Under the pieces are notes generated by a model. It worked only from the letters and a program-made list of their open reading frames with translations, ran no database searches and had not been told where the DNA came from. The position numbers and the translations under genes were made by a program. Positions 5,130 through 6,892 of a stretch of 6,892 bases of DNA are shown here, one piece after another (within the stretch, counting starts at the first letter, position 1; every line of letters starts with the position of its first letter). The DNA comes from Clostridiales bacterium (GTDB taxonomy: Bacteria > Bacillota > Clostridia > Oscillospirales > CAG-272), in the NCBI GenBank assembly GCA_018370615.1, contig JAGZAC010000086.1, positions 1-6,892 of the forward strand, written 5' to 3'.

Positions 5130-6140
5130 ATGACAGTTGCGGATTTGTTTTATGAACGGGAAAAACAATATTTGTCTCCTTACGCATTTTTGACATCTAA
5201 TACAAGGGGCAGAGAACATCCCTACGTGCCTTGTCAAAATCGAACGGAGTTTCAGCGTGACCGGGACCGTATCATTCATTCCAAAGCTTTTCGCCGCCTT
5301 ATGCACAAGACGCAGGTATTTTTGTTCCCTGTGGATGAGCACTACCGTACCCGGCTGACGCATACTTTGGAGGTTGCGCAAATTGCCAGAATCATTTGCC
5401 GGGCCTTGATGCTCAATGAGGATCTTTGTGAGGCAGGGGCGCTGGGACACGATCTTGGGCACACTCCCTTTGGACATGCGGGAGAGATTGTCATGCAGGC
5501 TTGCTATGACAAGAATTTTACCCATAATAAACAAAGTGTCCGTGTGGTAGAAAAACTGGAGAAGAATGGCAGAGGACTGAATTTGACTTGGGAGGTGCGG
5601 GACGCAATCCTAAATCATACCGGCGACTGTCAGGCATCAACTTTGGAAGGACGTATTCTCAAGTTTGCCGATCGGATTGCCTACATAAATCACGATATTG
5701 ACGATGCATGCAGAGCAGGAATTTTATCCTTGGACGACATTCCGTCTTCTATTTTGGAGGTGTTGGGCCGGGGACATGGGGAACGGATCAACACTATGGT
5801 GACCGCGGTAATTGAAGCCAGTCAGGACAAGCCGGAGATTTCGATTACCCCTGTAGTGGGCAAAGCAATGAACGACTTACGGGATTTTCTTTTTGAAGCG
5901 GTGTACCGCAATCCTGTGGCCAAGGGGGAGGAGGCGAAAGCCCAGACCCTTTTGGAAGAGCTCTTTCGGTACTTTGTCAAAAATCCGGACAAGATGTCTC
6001 CGTTTTATTTTGAGAATACAAAAAACGAGCCGGTAAAGCGATGTGTGTGCGATTACATATCCAGTATGACGGATCGTTTTGCGATTGATACGTATAAGAA
6101 ACTGTTTATCCCCGCTGTATGGCAGACGCCTGTGGAATAA
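5130..6140 (+). CDS. dgt: Deoxyguanosinetriphosphate triphosphohydrolase-like protein (HD domain)
   Basis: Enzymes of this family cleave dNTPs, classically dGTP, to the nucleoside and triphosphate, thereby adjusting the DNA precursor pool. The 336 residues match the shorter clostridial subgroup rather than the longer E. coli Dgt (about 505). The metal-binding HD triad is intact: H78 in RLTHTLEVAQIAR, H107-D108 in ALGHDLGHTPFGH, and D181 in KFADRIAYINHDIDDA. The N-terminal block FQRDRDRIIHSKAFRRLMHK (41-60) is the family signature that contacts nucleotide. ATG 5130 has AGGAG six bases upstream. No membrane segment or signal peptide is seen. dnaG follows after 62 bases with no terminator between, so the pair is probably co-transcribed, as is common in Clostridia. 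The exact nucleotide preference cannot be read from the sequence. Confidence 0.94.
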   Translation: MTVADLFYEREKQYLSPYAFLTSNTRGREHPYVPCQNRTEFQRDRDRIIHSKAFRRLMHKTQVFLFPVDEHYRTRLTHTLEVAQIARIICRALMLNEDLCEAGALGHDLGHTPFGHAGEIVMQACYDKNFTHNKQSVRVVEKLEKNGRGLNLTWEVRDAILNHTGDCQASTLEGRILKFADRIAYINHDIDDACRAGILSLDDIPSSILEVLGRGHGERINTMVTAVIEASQDKPEISITPVVGKAMNDLRDFLFEAVYRNPVAKGEEAKAQTLLEELFRYFVKNPDKMSPFYFENTKNEPVKRCVCDYISSMTDRFAIDTYKKLFIPAVWQTPVE

Positions 6141-6202
6141 TGACAAGCGGGTGTTGCATAAACCAAAATTAGTAGGTAGGATGTGGAAAGGGCTCACTGT
6201 AA

Positions 6203-6892
6203 ATGATACCGGCCAGTGTAATTGAAGATCTGAAATTTCGAAACAACATAGAAGATGTGATCGGCGCTTATGTGCCCTTGAAGCGGGCAGGGTCCAATTT
6301 GAAGGCCTGCTGTCCCTTCCACAGTGAAAAGACGCCCTCCTTTACTGTATACACAGGGGAGGGAGGACATTTCTACTGCTATGGCTGCGGCGCTGGCGGA
6401 GATGTGATCAGCTTTATCATGCGTATAGAGAATTTGGACTATGTTCCGGCACTGCACTTTTTAGCGGACCGCTGCGGCATAACGCTGCCGGAGGATGATG
6501 TGCGCCCCGGGGGCGTGACCCGAACCCGGGTGCTGCAAATGAATCTTGTTGCGGCAAAGTTTTTCCGGGCGCAGCTTTCCGGCCCTGTTGGGGAAAAGGG
6601 CCGGGCATATCTTGCAGCTCGGGGACTGTCCGGGGGGATTGTGCGTCGGTTTGGTTTGGGATTTGCTCCAGATGGGTTCCACGCTCTGCGGGATCATTTG
6701 CGCAGCGAAGGCTTTACAGACGAGGAAATGACGGAGGGGTATCTGTGTCAGCACAGCCGGAAGGATGCAAAAAACATATACGATTGCTTTCGGGGGAGGG
6801 TTATGTTTCCCATCATTGACGTGGCCGGCAATGTGATTGCGTTCGGCGGCAGAGTGCTGGGGGATGGACAGCCAAAATACCTCAATTCTGGA
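6203..6892 (+). CDS. dnaG: DNA primase DnaG, N-terminal part, cut by the right edge
   Basis: DnaG makes the RNA primers for Okazaki fragments and works with the replicative helicase. The 230 visible residues (full proteins have about 600) include the N-terminal CHC2 zinc-binding domain, with ligands C37 and H40 in CCPFHSEKTPSF and C59 and C62 in FYCYGCGAGGDVISF. They continue into the RNA polymerase domain: AARGLSGGIVRRFGLGFAPD followed by FRGRVMFPIIDVAGNVIAFG, the lead-in to the Toprim core, which lies beyond the window. ATG 6203 has GGAAAGGG (6185-6192) ten bases upstream and gives the standard short N-terminus before the helix leading to the zinc domain. It sits downstream of dgt; in many Clostridia the gene after dnaG is rpoD (sigA), which would be expected just outside the window. 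Confidence 0.97.
   Translation, partial: MIPASVIEDLKFRNNIEDVIGAYVPLKRAGSNLKACCPFHSEKTPSFTVYTGEGGHFYCYGCGAGGDVISFIMRIENLDYVPALHFLADRCGITLPEDDVRPGGVTRTRVLQMNLVAAKFFRAQLSGPVGEKGRAYLAARGLSGGIVRRFGLGFAPDGFHALRDHLRSEGFTDEEMTEGYLCQHSRKDAKNIYDCFRGRVMFPIIDVAGNVIAFGGRVLGDGQPKYLNSG

Overview
The window looks like a stretch of chromosome from an anaerobic, endospore-forming member of the Clostridia, most likely of the Ruminococcaceae/Oscillospiraceae type. The reasons are the spoIIGA-sigE sporulation pair, the dgt-dnaG order that is common in Clostridia, a four-cysteine L31 protein, purine-rich Shine-Dalgarno sites and a tandem palindromic intergenic repeat of a style I associate with gut clostridia. All genes supported here lie on the + strand. 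The organism assignment is an inference; no rRNA or tRNA is present.

Layout. (1) Positions 1-89 hold the tail of a ribbon-helix-helix type protein. An intergenic stretch with two inverted repeats follows, then a small helical protein of unknown function (239-514) closed by a strong intrinsic terminator (530-569). (2) After about 300 bases without a gene comes the mother-cell sigma factor module: spoIIGA (membrane aspartic protease) and sigE (pro-sigma-E, its substrate). (3) A perfect consensus sigma-A promoter (2467-2495) drives rpmE (ribosomal protein L31) through an 83-nt leader that can fold, and a strong terminator (2816-2851) follows. (4) hflX (ribosome-associated GTPase) and a YigZ/IMPACT family gene are one base apart. 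The terminator sits too close to hflX to leave room for a separate promoter. (5) A 295-base spacer carries two near-identical palindromic hairpins. (6) dgt (HD-domain dNTP triphosphohydrolase) and dnaG (primase), the latter cut by the right edge, form a replication and nucleotide-pool pair.

Functionally the window joins three housekeeping themes: mother-cell commitment during sporulation (SpoIIGA cleaves pro-SigE), ribosome composition and maintenance (L31, HflX, perhaps YigZ), and DNA replication (Dgt, DnaG). I do not see a convincing undescribed system. The most useful leads are regulatory: the rpmE leader, the terminator that controls entry into hflX, the tandem palindromes before dgt, and the absence of sigG after sigE.
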